This document shows positions 1 to 8,154 of a stretch of DNA of 18,721 bases, one piece after another; within the stretch, counting starts at the first letter, position 1; each line of letters opens with the position of its first letter. A model generated the notes under the pieces. The model was not told the DNA's origin. It searched no databases and saw nothing but the letters and a program-made list of their open reading frames with translations. Origin of the DNA: Intestinibacter sp034113885 (lineage in GTDB: Bacteria > Bacillota > Clostridia > Peptostreptococcales > Peptostreptococcaceae); contig NZ_JAXEWM010000031.1 in the NCBI RefSeq assembly GCF_034113885.1, positions 1 to 18,721 on the forward strand. Direction: 5' to 3'. Position numbers and translations under genes: made by a program.

Positions 1-351
1 GCTACAAGAGCAGTTAAAAAGGGTGGAACAGTAATATTCCTAGCAGAATGTAGAGAAGGTGGAGGAGCACCTGATTTCTTCAGTTGGATAGACCCACTAA
101 AAAGAGGAGTTTTAGATGAAGAATTAAGAGCAAACTTCACAATAGGAGGATATATATTCTACGCACTATGTGAAGCAATTTCAAAAGCAAACCTACTTAT
201 GCTAAGTGAAATCGATCCAAACTTTGTAAAGGATTTAAATATAGATTCTTATAAAAATATAGATGAATTATTAGAAAAAGTAGATTTTGAAGGAAAAGAC
301 GTATGTATATTACCTTATGGAGGTAGTGTAGTTCCTCTTCTTCAAGATTAA
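1..351 (+). CDS. LarA-like nickel-dependent 2-hydroxyacid racemase family protein, C-terminal part (5' truncated)
   Basis: Frame 1 is open from the first base to a TAA at 349-351, giving the last 116 residues of a protein whose start lies outside the window. The segment VKKGGTVIFLAECREGGGAP followed by a region ending ILPYGGSVVPLL resembles the C-terminal domain of the LarA/DUF2088 family. That family includes the lactate racemase that uses a nickel-pincer nucleotide cofactor; many paralogues act on other 2-hydroxyacids. The nickel-pincer and catalytic residues of the N-terminal domain are not in view, so activity and substrate cannot be judged. A transporter gene follows 79 bases downstream with no terminator between them, suggesting co-transcription and a role in uptake and interconversion of a small hydroxyacid. 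Family assignment is from recalled motif similarity only. Confidence 0.72.
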   Translation, partial: ATRAVKKGGTVIFLAECREGGGAPDFFSWIDPLKRGVLDEELRANFTIGGYIFYALCEAISKANLLMLSEIDPNFVKDLNIDSYKNIDELLEKVDFEGKDVCILPYGGSVVPLLQD

Positions 352-430
352 TAAAAAATTAAGGGAAAATAAAAAATAAAAAAGTGGAAATTTTTAATAT
401 TGTAAATTTATTTATAAAGGAGAAAAAATC

Positions 431-1861
431 ATGAATACGCCATTAATAATAGTAATATTATATGTAATATTCCTACTAGCATTAGGGATATTTATGTCAA
501 AAAAAGAGAAAAAAGACGGGGAAAACTTCTTATTATACAAAGGTAAAAATGGTACTTGGATAACTGCCGTTACTATAGCTGGTCTTGCTATAGGTGGTGC
601 CTCAACTATAGGTATAGCACAAAATGCATTCGTGGCAGGTTTATCTGCTGGTTGGTACAATGTAGCTTGGGCTTTTGGAGCTATAATGGCTAGTTTTTTA
701 GTTGTTAAACGCTTTAGACATAGTGGTCATAATACAGTAACAGGATTAGTTCAAGATTTATTCGATAAAAAAGCTGGTGTTATGATGACAATAGCTATGG
801 TATTAATCCAATGTACAATAATAGCACTTCAATATATAGCAGGTGGATCAATACTTGCAAGTTTACTACCAGATGTATTTAATATAACTACAGGAACATT
901 CTTCAGTTTCTTAATATTCATGCTAGTAGCCTTCGTAGGTGGTATGGGATCTGTTAGTTTAAGTAATATTATAAATATATCATTAATTTATTTCGGAATC
1001 ATAGTAGCTTCATTTATGGTATTTTTCAACCAAGGTGGCTGGGATGCTGCATTACAAATGGCTAGCACTTCTACAGACGTTCCATATTTAAGCTTTACAG
1101 AAGGTATGGGTATACCAGCAATTATAGCTTGGCTTATAGTTATGTGCGGTAATACTAACTCAATCCAAGGTGTTATACAAATAGGTCTTACATCTAAAGA
1201 CGATAAATCAGCAATTAATGGATTTAGATTAGGGGCATTAATGATGATACCAATAGGTTTCTTATGTGCAATGTTAGGTATCGCATCAAAGGCTTTAATA
1301 CCTGGAGTAGATGCAACTTTAGCATTACCAATGATAATATTATCACTACCACCAGTAATAGCAGGTCTTACATTATCAGCTCTATGGGCTGCAGACATGT
1401 CAACTGCTTGTAGTATGCTAATAGGTTGTTCAACAACAGTAAGTCAAGATATATTCTTTAAGACAAGCGCTGGTAAAAAAATGAAAGATAAAGCCTTCGT
1501 AATAAATAAAGTAATAATACTTGCTGTAGGCTTCTTAACTTACATACTATCTTCTCAATTAGGTTCTATATTAAATGCTATGAAGGTATGTCTATCTATG
1601 GCAATAGGAACTTCAATAGTTGTACTTGGAGGATTATGCTTCTCTAAATTCGCAAGTAAAAACGCAGGATTTATGACAATATTAGTATCAGTACTATCTG
1701 CAGGGGTATGGCTATTTGTTCCAGCTATAAAAAATGTATTCTCAGATGTAGGATACTTGATGGTATTAACTACAGGTATAACATTTATAGTAGTTAGTTT
1801 ATTCGATAAAAACAAAGTCAATCAGCTAGACTACGAAGAGGATAAGGTTGTAAACGATTAA
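431..1861 (+). CDS. Sodium:solute symporter family protein (SSS family)
   Basis: This 476-residue, highly hydrophobic protein has about 13 predicted membrane segments, typical in length for the sodium:solute symporter family (LeuT fold). Visible family features are an early GGAST motif (residues 55-59, second helix) and the run AADMSTACSMLIG around residues 320-332, which corresponds to the helix carrying Na2-site Ser/Thr residues. It should import a small organic solute with sodium across the cytoplasmic membrane. The substrate is not readable from sequence; the LarA-like gene just upstream hints at a 2-hydroxyacid or related carboxylate. The ATG is preceded by AAAGGAG at about 417-423. A strong hairpin terminator follows at 1887, closing the probable two-gene operon. 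Confidence 0.85.
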   Translation: MNTPLIIVILYVIFLLALGIFMSKKEKKDGENFLLYKGKNGTWITAVTIAGLAIGGASTIGIAQNAFVAGLSAGWYNVAWAFGAIMASFLVVKRFRHSGHNTVTGLVQDLFDKKAGVMMTIAMVLIQCTIIALQYIAGGSILASLLPDVFNITTGTFFSFLIFMLVAFVGGMGSVSLSNIINISLIYFGIIVASFMVFFNQGGWDAALQMASTSTDVPYLSFTEGMGIPAIIAWLIVMCGNTNSIQGVIQIGLTSKDDKSAINGFRLGALMMIPIGFLCAMLGIASKALIPGVDATLALPMIILSLPPVIAGLTLSALWAADMSTACSMLIGCSTTVSQDIFFKTSAGKKMKDKAFVINKVIILAVGFLTYILSSQLGSILNAMKVCLSMAIGTSIVVLGGLCFSKFASKNAGFMTILVSVLSAGVWLFVPAIKNVFSDVGYLMVLTTGITFIVVSLFDKNKVNQLDYEEDKVVND

Positions 1862-1886
1862 TTGTAAAAATTATTATATAAAATAT

Positions 1887-1930
1887 AAAGTGCTTTAAAA
1901 TATAAATAATTTTAGAGCACTTTTGTATTT
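1887..1930 (+). terminator. Rho-independent terminator after the symporter gene
   Basis: Arms 1887-1901 (AAAGTGCTTTAAAAT) and 1909-1923 (ATTTTAGAGCACTTT) pair over 15 positions with one G-T wobble and a 7-base loop, and the right arm runs into TTTTGTATTTT. It ends the LarA-like/symporter unit and separates it from asnS. Confidence 0.85.
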
Positions 1931-2068
1931 TAATCTACAATACTATTGATTTTTATAGGTAAGATTTAGTAGAATAAATATTGACATTATAAACTGTATA
2001 AATTAGTAAATATAAGTTATAATTATTATATGAACAAAATTTGAACCAAATATTTAGGAGGTAATTCT

Positions 2069-3466
2069 ATGCAAAAAGAATTCATTGAAATTAAACAACT
2101 TTATAGAAATAAAGAAGAGTACATAGATAAAACTGTAAAAGTTGCTGGATGGATAAGAACATCTAGAATGTCTAAAAACTTCGGCTTTATAGAATTAAAC
2201 GACGGTACTTTCTTTAAAAATATGCAAATCGTTATAGATGAAAAATTAGACAACTTTAAGGAAGTTGGAAAATTACCAATAAGTACATCTTTATTAGTAG
2301 AAGGTACATTAGTAGCAACTCAAAATGCAAAACAACCAGTAGAAATACAAGCTACAAAGATAATAGTAGAAGGCGAATCAGATAGTTCTTACCCACTACA
2401 AAAGAAAAGACATACAGTTGAATACCTAAGAACTATAGCTCATTTAAGACCTAGAAGTAATCTGTTCTCTGCAGCTTTCAGAGTTAGAAGTGTTGCAGCA
2501 TATGCTATACATAAATTCTTCCAAGAAAGAAACTTCGTATACGCTCACTCTCCAATCATAACAGGTAGTGACTGTGAAGGTGCAGGAGAGATGTTCAGAC
2601 TTACAACTTTAGACTTAAACGATGTTCCAAAAACTGAAGATGGAAAAGTAGATTACTCACAAGATTTCTTCGGAAAAGAAGCTAACCTAACAGTTAGTGG
2701 TCAATTAAACGCTGAAATAATGGCTTTAGCTTTCAGAAACGTATACACATTTGGACCTACTTTCAGAGCTGAAAATTCATATACAGGAAGACATGCTTCT
2801 GAATTCTGGATGATAGAACCTGAAATAGCATTTGCAGATTTAGAAGACAATATGGAACTTGCTGAAGATATGATAAAATATATAATCAACTATGTTCTTG
2901 AAAACTGTCCAGAAGAAATGGAATTTTTCAACAGCTTTGTAGACAAGGGATTACTTGAAAGATTACACAAAATAGTAAATTCTGACTTCACAAGAATAAC
3001 TTATACTAAAGCTATAGAATTACTTTTAGAATCAGGACATAAATTCGAATATCCAGTTGAATGGGGATGCGATTTACAAACTGAACACGAAAGATATATA
3101 ACTGAACAAATATACAATGCTCCAGTATTCGTAACTGATTATCCAAAAGCAATAAAAGCATTTTACATGAGAATGAATGAAGACGGTAAGACAGTTAGAG
3201 CTATGGACTTATTAGTTCCAGGAGTTGGAGAAATAATAGGTGGATCTCAAAGAGAAGAAAGATACGATGTATTACTTGACCGTATACATGAATGTGGTCT
3301 AAAAGAAGAAGATTACTGGTGGTATCTAGAACTTAGAAAATACGGTACAGCTACACATTCAGGATTTGGTCTTGGATTTGAAAGAATAATAATGTACTTA
3401 ACTGGTATATCTAATATAAGAGATGTAATACCATTCCCAAGAACTCCTAAAAACGCTGAATTCTAG
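2069..3466 (+). CDS. asnS: Asparaginyl-tRNA synthetase
   Basis: AsnRS attaches asparagine to tRNA-Asn in the cytoplasm using ATP. The 465-residue length matches bacterial AsnRS. An N-terminal OB-fold anticodon-binding domain (about residues 20-100, with VKVAGWIRTSR) is followed by a class II catalytic core. Motif 2 is visible as FRAENSYTGRHASEFWMIEPE's region at residues 232-252, and motif 3 as GLGFER (434-439) followed by the C-terminal RDVIPFPRTPKNAEF, a typical AsnRS ending. AspRS is excluded by the short length and this C-terminus. The ATG follows TAGGAGG with normal spacing. The gene stands alone between two terminators. The 138-base leader after the upstream terminator is too short for, and shows no sign of, a T-box. 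Confidence 0.96.
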   Translation: MQKEFIEIKQLYRNKEEYIDKTVKVAGWIRTSRMSKNFGFIELNDGTFFKNMQIVIDEKLDNFKEVGKLPISTSLLVEGTLVATQNAKQPVEIQATKIIVEGESDSSYPLQKKRHTVEYLRTIAHLRPRSNLFSAAFRVRSVAAYAIHKFFQERNFVYAHSPIITGSDCEGAGEMFRLTTLDLNDVPKTEDGKVDYSQDFFGKEANLTVSGQLNAEIMALAFRNVYTFGPTFRAENSYTGRHASEFWMIEPEIAFADLEDNMELAEDMIKYIINYVLENCPEEMEFFNSFVDKGLLERLHKIVNSDFTRITYTKAIELLLESGHKFEYPVEWGCDLQTEHERYITEQIYNAPVFVTDYPKAIKAFYMRMNEDGKTVRAMDLLVPGVGEIIGGSQREERYDVLLDRIHECGLKEEDYWWYLELRKYGTATHSGFGLGFERIIMYLTGISNIRDVIPFPRTPKNAEF

Positions 3467-3497
3467 GATTTTAAAGTTTAAAAATATACATTATGAT

Positions 3498-3533
3498 AAA
3501 GGCTATATCAAAATATTTGGTATAGTCTTTTTT
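3498..3533 (+). terminator. Rho-independent terminator after asnS
   Basis: Arms 3498-3509 (AAAGGCTATATC) and 3519-3530 (GGTATAGTCTTT) pair across 12 positions including two G-T wobbles, with a 9-base AT-rich loop and a TTTTTT tract at 3528-3533. Confidence 0.85.
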
Positions 3534-3707
3534 GATTTTATACAAAATATAATAAGGTAAACGGTTTCTTTTTGATTAATAATTAAAAAATATTTATATA
3601 AAATTTTAGAATTACTTAAATAATTATAAGTTTTATCTTAAAATAGTTAGGAATTTGTGGTATTATGTATACATATTTAATTAATAATTTTATAAGGGGT
3701 ACGATGT

Positions 3708-4445
3708 ATGATAAAAAATTATTACAGAGAATACAGCAATAACTTAAATAGGGATATGGAATTCAATGTATACGGATATGCAGGTCAACCTATACTAGTA
3801 TTTCCAGCTCAAAATGGTAGATTTTTTGATTTTGAAAACTTTAGAATGTTAGATAATGTTCAGGACTTGATAGATGATGGCAAAATACAGTTGTTTTGCT
3901 GTGACAGTATAGATGAAGAAAGTTGGTCTGATGAAAATGGAGACCCAAGATATAGAATATGTAGACAAGAAGCTTGGTTTAACTACATAGTAAATGAATT
4001 AGTTCCAAGAATCCATCAAATAAATCAAACAGGAAAGAGAATAATTACTACAGGATGCTCTATGGGAGGAACTCATGCAGCTAACTTTATGTTTAGAAGA
4101 CCGGATGTATTTGGTGGAGTAATATCACTTAGTGGTTATTTCGATTCTGATATATTCTTTGGAGATTACTGTGACGACTTAGTTTACAATAATTCTCCTA
4201 TAAAATTTATAGAAGGTATGAGCTACGACCATTACTATGTAGATATGTATAGAAATTGCAAAATCGTCTTGTGCTGTGGTCAAGGAGCATGGGAGGATGA
4301 AATGCTAAGAAGTATCCATAAGATGAAGGAATTACTTGCATATAAGGATATACCAGCTTGGATAGATATATGGGGATATGACGTAAACCACGATTGGAAT
4401 TGGTGGCAGGTTCAATTTTCATATTTTGTAAGACATATAATATAA
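3708..4445 (+). CDS. Esterase-family alpha/beta hydrolase paired with an ATP-grasp ligase
   Basis: The 245-residue protein resembles the esterase D / putative esterase family: an N-terminal strand region with QPILVFPAQNGRFFDFEN and a nucleophile elbow G-C-S-M-G-G with Ser118. His228 in the VNHDW segment is the likely catalytic histidine, and an acidic residue near 196-197 (GAWED) is a possible third member. There is no signal peptide or membrane segment, so it acts in the cytoplasm. It is unusually rich in Trp, Tyr and Cys. The ATG is preceded by AAGGGG. Only 39 bases separate it from the downstream ATP-grasp gene and no terminator lies between, so the two are almost certainly co-transcribed. 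Substrate is unknown; it may hydrolyse an ester, thioester or peptide made or used by the ligase. Fold is confident, function is not. Confidence 0.82.
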   Translation: MIKNYYREYSNNLNRDMEFNVYGYAGQPILVFPAQNGRFFDFENFRMLDNVQDLIDDGKIQLFCCDSIDEESWSDENGDPRYRICRQEAWFNYIVNELVPRIHQINQTGKRIITTGCSMGGTHAANFMFRRPDVFGGVISLSGYFDSDIFFGDYCDDLVYNNSPIKFIEGMSYDHYYVDMYRNCKIVLCCGQGAWEDEMLRSIHKMKELLAYKDIPAWIDIWGYDVNHDWNWWQVQFSYFVRHII

Positions 4446-4484
4446 TTAATTTTAATATTGTAAACGATTAAGGGGGTATTATAA

Positions 4485-5693
4485 ATGAACGTTGTTTTTA
4501 TTTCACCACATTTTCCACTTTACTTTTATAACTTCTGTAAAAATTTAAAAGTCAGAGGTGTCAATGTATTAGGTATAGGAGATGCACCATATCAGTCTTT
4601 ACCAGGTCATACAATAGATTCTCTTACAGAATACTATAAAGTTGGAAGCTTAGAAAATTTCCACGAGGTAGAAGAGGCGTGTAGATTTTTCACTCAAAAA
4701 TATGGAAAAATAGATTGGATAGAATCTCAAAATGAATACTGGCTAGAAACAGAAGCTACTTTGAGAAAAATATTCGATGTAAATACAGGTACTAAAATAG
4801 ACGATATGGCGCCTATGAAGTACAAATCAAAAATGAAGGATGTATATAGATCATGCAATATTCCAGTTGCTAGATATATATTAGTATCTACTTACGAAGA
4901 AGCTATAAAATTCACTAAGGAAGTAGGTTATCCAGTCGTAGTAAAACCAGACAACGGAGTTGGAGCATCTAGTACATATAAGCTTCAAAATGACGATGAG
5001 GTAGCATATTTCTTCGCTACTAAGGACTACAACATAACTTATATAATGGAAGAATTTATAAATGGACATGTTGAAACATTCGATGGAATAGCTGATTCTA
5101 ATAAAAACGTATTGATTGCATCAAGTCATGTAATGCTAAATTCTATAATGGATACTGTAAATACAGCCTCAGATACTGCTTTTTATTTCCAACCATTTGA
5201 AGGTAAGGACATCGAAGAAGTAGGTAAGAGAGCAGTAAAAGCGTTTGACACTAGAAGTAGATATTTCCATTTTGAGTTCTTTAGATTAGAAGTAGATAAA
5301 GAAGGTCTTGGTAAAAAGGGTGATCTTATAGGACTAGAAGTCAATATGAGAGCTCCAGGAGCTTATATGCCTGATATGATAAATTACGCCTACGATGTAG
5401 ATACTTACGCTATATGGGCAGATATGGTTATTCACGATAAGCTATTTGTAGATGTAAATAGAAAGTACGTAGTTGGATATGCAAGTAGAAGAAATGGAAT
5501 AGACTATGTTTATTCTTATGACGATATAAAAAATACATACGGAGATAAAATACTTATAAGCACAGAAGTACCAGAGGCTCTAGCTGCTGCTATGGGAAAT
5601 CACGTGTTTATATTTAGAACAGAAAAAGAAGACGAGCTTATGGACATGATAAGATTTATATTAAAAAGACATGGCGAAGGAAACTGGATATAA
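4485..5693 (+). CDS. Stand-alone ATP-grasp carboxylate ligase-like enzyme, unknown substrate
   Basis: A 402-residue cytoplasmic protein with ATP-grasp architecture: an N-terminal pre-ATP-grasp Rossmann-like domain (about 1-110, starting NVVFISPHFP), then the nucleotide-binding lobes. Visible are the ATP-binding lysine in PVVVKPDNGVGASST (Lys154 and the glycine-rich loop), the acidic MEEF near 188-191, and metal-binding HFEFF (Glu264) and GLEVNMRAPG (Glu285, Asn287, Arg289). Enzymes of this fold join a carboxylate to an amine or other nucleophile through an acyl-phosphate. It lacks the biotin carboxylase or carbamoyl-phosphate synthase extra domains, although automated pipelines may label such proteins that way. 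GGGGG at 4471-4475 precedes the ATG. It is second in a two-gene unit with an esterase-fold protein and is followed by a terminator. Substrates cannot be named. Confidence 0.83.
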   Translation: MNVVFISPHFPLYFYNFCKNLKVRGVNVLGIGDAPYQSLPGHTIDSLTEYYKVGSLENFHEVEEACRFFTQKYGKIDWIESQNEYWLETEATLRKIFDVNTGTKIDDMAPMKYKSKMKDVYRSCNIPVARYILVSTYEEAIKFTKEVGYPVVVKPDNGVGASSTYKLQNDDEVAYFFATKDYNITYIMEEFINGHVETFDGIADSNKNVLIASSHVMLNSIMDTVNTASDTAFYFQPFEGKDIEEVGKRAVKAFDTRSRYFHFEFFRLEVDKEGLGKKGDLIGLEVNMRAPGAYMPDMINYAYDVDTYAIWADMVIHDKLFVDVNRKYVVGYASRRNGIDYVYSYDDIKNTYGDKILISTEVPEALAAAMGNHVFIFRTEKEDELMDMIRFILKRHGEGNWI

Positions 5694-5702
5694 GTAAAAT
5701 AA

Positions 5703-5745
5703 CCCCAATTGTCGCAATTAAAATACGGCGATTGGGGGATTTTAT
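5703..5745. terminator. Bidirectional terminator between the ATP-grasp gene and the convergent MBL-fold gene
   Basis: Arms 5703-5714 (CCCCAATTGTCG) and 5726-5737 (CGGCGATTGGGG) form a 12-position stem with two wobble pairs. The plus-strand transcript leaves through ATTTTATTATT; the minus-strand transcript leaves through a U-rich stretch read from 5702 downward. The neighbouring genes converge here, so it can serve both. Confidence 0.8.
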
Positions 5746-6623
5746 TATTCTATAGTTTTCCAGTATAATTTAGCATCTATTATTTCTAAGCTTAGCTTTT
5801 CGTTGTCGTGTAAGTAAGATAAATAAGCTTTTACAGTATTTCCAACTAGTGCGTATTGGTTTAAATCCATTTTAAGGTCGTAGTGAATAAATAACTTTTG
5901 TAAGATATCTTCAAAGATTAAAGGCTCTTTACATATATTTAAAATAGTATCGATTATTTCAAAGACCTTATCTCTATTTAACTTAACTAAAGGCTTGATA
6001 TCCTCGCAAGGCTCTGCATGAGAAGGTATAAATAATTTTCCTTCTAATGTCTCTACAAAATCCAGTGTTTTTAAAAATTCCTCTACGTTGTATATGAAGG
6101 ATATATGGTATTTATTTACTGTATTTTCTCCAAAAACGCAGTCAGCTAAGAAGTACACATCGTCAGAAGTCTTTATACCTATCATATCGAAAAAATGACC
6201 GCCTAATTTTATGTATTCAAGTCCTTCTGGCAGTTCAGATATATCTGAAGTTGGGTTGCTAGCTTTTGCCATTAAAAATTTACTTGTAAGCTTTTTAAGT
6301 GGATATCCACCGTATAGAAAAGAAGGCTCTAAAATTGGATATTTAGTGAATAAATTTTCAATTTCAGTAGATATTATCTTGCAGTCAGTTCTCTTTTGTA
6401 AAAACTCATTTCCTCCTATATGATCGGCATTTGAATGAGTATTTATTATATAGGCTAGATTAAAATTGTTTTCCTTTAGAAGCTTGTTTATTTTTCTACC
6501 TGCGTCTTTGTCATTGCCACTGTCTATTAGACAGACATCGGTGTCGTTTAACTTATATAATCCTATATTAGTTGGAGAATCTAGATAGTATGTCTTTTCT
6601 CCGACTTTATTTAAACTGTACAT
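5745..6623 (-). CDS. MBL-fold metallo-hydrolase with Asn replacing the second metal-motif His
   Basis: This 292-residue protein has the metallo-beta-lactamase fold: TDVCLIDSGND (about 28-38), then the metal motif at residues 62-71, an internal GGHFFD with His143, ADCVF with Asp161, and PSHAEP with His202. The usual HxHxDH reads H63-S-N65-A-D67-H68, so Asn replaces the second histidine; the codon is AAT on the coding strand at about 6429-6431. The remaining ligands look intact, so at least one metal site could form. A C-terminal alpha-helical domain (about 215-285) resembles the winged-helix-like tail of glyoxalase II-like and LACTB2-like hydrolases. It is cytoplasmic with no signal peptide. 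The start has AAGGAGATGAT upstream. It is monocistronic, convergent with the ATP-grasp gene and divergent from the zinc-ribbon operon. Substrate unknown. Confidence 0.87.
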   Translation of the reverse strand: MYSLNKVGEKTYYLDSPTNIGLYKLNDTDVCLIDSGNDKDAGRKINKLLKENNFNLAYIINTHSNADHIGGNEFLQKRTDCKIISTEIENLFTKYPILEPSFLYGGYPLKKLTSKFLMAKASNPTSDISELPEGLEYIKLGGHFFDMIGIKTSDDVYFLADCVFGENTVNKYHISFIYNVEEFLKTLDFVETLEGKLFIPSHAEPCEDIKPLVKLNRDKVFEIIDTILNICKEPLIFEDILQKLFIHYDLKMDLNQYALVGNTVKAYLSYLHDNEKLSLEIIDAKLYWKTIE

Positions 6624-6729
6624 GTTATCATCTCCTTATGTATAATATTTCCATATAAAATAATTTTATAATATAAATGTCACTTATGGTATATAATTTG
6701 TATAAATTAAGTGTAATTTAAGATTTGTT

Positions 6730-6738
6730 TGATATAAT
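6730..6738 (+). promoter_or_regulatory. Candidate extended -10 promoter for the zinc-ribbon operon
   Basis: TGATATAAT at 6730-6738 is a full extended -10 (TG-n-TATAAT), 49 bases before the start at 6787. No good -35 lies 17 bases upstream, which extended -10 promoters tolerate. Seen in sequence; start of transcription is inferred. Confidence 0.5.
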
Positions 6739-6786
6739 TCAATACGAAATAATAAATAGACATAAAATAAAGGTGGAGGAATTGAT

Positions 6787-8136
6787 ATGCAAGTAAAAAA
6801 TAAAGAAGATGTATCACAATTTGCAGATAAATTTAGAAATTATTCAAAAAAAGATGGACATCAATACAGAAAATTAAATAACAAAAAATTTGTACTAAGA
6901 AGAAAAAATAAAATTTACTGTCCAAATTGTAAAAGCAAAAACGATTTAAATAGTATTTACTGTAAAGAATGCGGGATTATGTTGGAGTCTATAAATAAAA
7001 GAAACTGCGATTTTAAGCTTGAAAATATCTTGTCAAATATAAATATCAAGGATAGCTTTAAGACGGCTGGGTTTGCCACTTTAATATTGTATTTTTTATG
7101 TGTTATAGTGCATCAAGTTTTAAATTTAACTTTAGGGGATTACGCTTCTTACATAAGCGCTTTAGATGTGCTTTTACTAGTTAATGGAGGAAATTTAAGC
7201 GCATTTACAAATGCAGGTAGTATGGGATTTGGAAATTACTACAGTGTAAATTTACAAGTATCTATGCTGATATTGATTTTACTACCTGTATTATGTATGA
7301 TGATTTCTTATAAATTATTTCTCAAACAAAAAAATACAGATGAGCTAGCATTGATTAGACAATCTCTAGGTGCAGGTATTGTTTATGGAGTTATACTAAG
7401 TGTTTTGGCGCTTTTATCTAAAAGCAGTATTTCATTAGGAGGCGGATTTTTATCTTCTGGATATAGTCTAGTATATGGATTTGGCTTTGGAAGTGTTTTA
7501 CTTAGAGGATTTTTGATAGGATTTTTATCAATTTTATATATAGGAATCAAAAAGGAATACGAACAAAACAACATTTATTTGGGAATATTTAAATATGCCG
7601 TAAAGACAATAGTTGTAGGATATATAATAGTATTTGCTCTTTTACTTTTAGGACATTTTATAGGGCTTACTTATATCTACGAATTTGGACTTGGAAGTTA
7701 TGTATCAGGTGTAAATATTTTTGTATTAATTAGTCAATTAGCAGCTTATATTTGGAGCTTTGCAAATTTCAATCCTATTACTATAGGAAGTCAAAATTTA
7801 TTTTTAGTCAATTTATTTTCTAGCTCTTTGAGTATAGATTTTAAATTATGTTTAGTGGCATTTGTGGCTTTATCTGCTTTAATATTACTTATTTCAGGTA
7901 TAAAGCTTAGAGAAAAATATAAAAATGCAACTAAAAAGACTGTTTTGATATTTAGTATTACTTATGCGATTATGATGGCAGTATTGTCTATATTCACATC
8001 TATAGAGATAAATGGAGGTTCTCTATTGGGATATAATTTACAAATGGGAATGAGTGTAATATTTACAGCAGTAATAAGCTTTCTTTACAGTTTTATAATA
8101 GCCTTTGTAGGATTTAAATTAAGTGATTGGAATTAG
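6787..8136 (+). CDS. Zinc-ribbon multispan membrane protein, unknown function
   Basis: A 449-residue protein with a lysine-rich N-terminus, a single zinc ribbon (C45-P-N-C48 ... C59-K-E-C62) and then about eight to ten hydrophobic helices from roughly residue 92 to the end. The zinc ribbon should be cytoplasmic. The membrane part is rich in Gly, Ser and Leu with no recognisable transport, catalytic or charged intramembrane motif. I do not recognise the family; zinc-ribbon/multi-helix proteins are common in Firmicutes as uncharacterised membrane proteins. AGGTGGAGG lies just before the ATG. Eighteen bases downstream begins a soluble double-zinc-ribbon protein, so the two probably form one operon and may interact. 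The downstream Crp-like regulator may share this transcript. Confidence 0.8.
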   Translation: MQVKNKEDVSQFADKFRNYSKKDGHQYRKLNNKKFVLRRKNKIYCPNCKSKNDLNSIYCKECGIMLESINKRNCDFKLENILSNINIKDSFKTAGFATLILYFLCVIVHQVLNLTLGDYASYISALDVLLLVNGGNLSAFTNAGSMGFGNYYSVNLQVSMLILILLPVLCMMISYKLFLKQKNTDELALIRQSLGAGIVYGVILSVLALLSKSSISLGGGFLSSGYSLVYGFGFGSVLLRGFLIGFLSILYIGIKKEYEQNNIYLGIFKYAVKTIVVGYIIVFALLLLGHFIGLTYIYEFGLGSYVSGVNIFVLISQLAAYIWSFANFNPITIGSQNLFLVNLFSSSLSIDFKLCLVAFVALSALILLISGIKLREKYKNATKKTVLIFSITYAIMMAVLSIFTSIEINGGSLLGYNLQMGMSVIFTAVISFLYSFIIAFVGFKLSDWN

Positions 8137-8154
8137 TAGAAAAGAGGTATCGAG

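Noticed and set aside
988..1398. Long minus-strand open frame inside the symporter gene
   Set aside because: It is antisense to a well-supported transporter and encodes no recognisable protein; it has no ribosome site.
1981..2009. TTGACA at 1981 as the asnS promoter
   Set aside because: The hexamer is perfect but the -10 at the right distance is TAGTAA, a poor match; not listed as a feature.
1931..2068. T-box or other riboswitch upstream of asnS
   Set aside because: The leader is only 138 bases, has no T-box sequence, no second terminator and no recognisable conserved stem.
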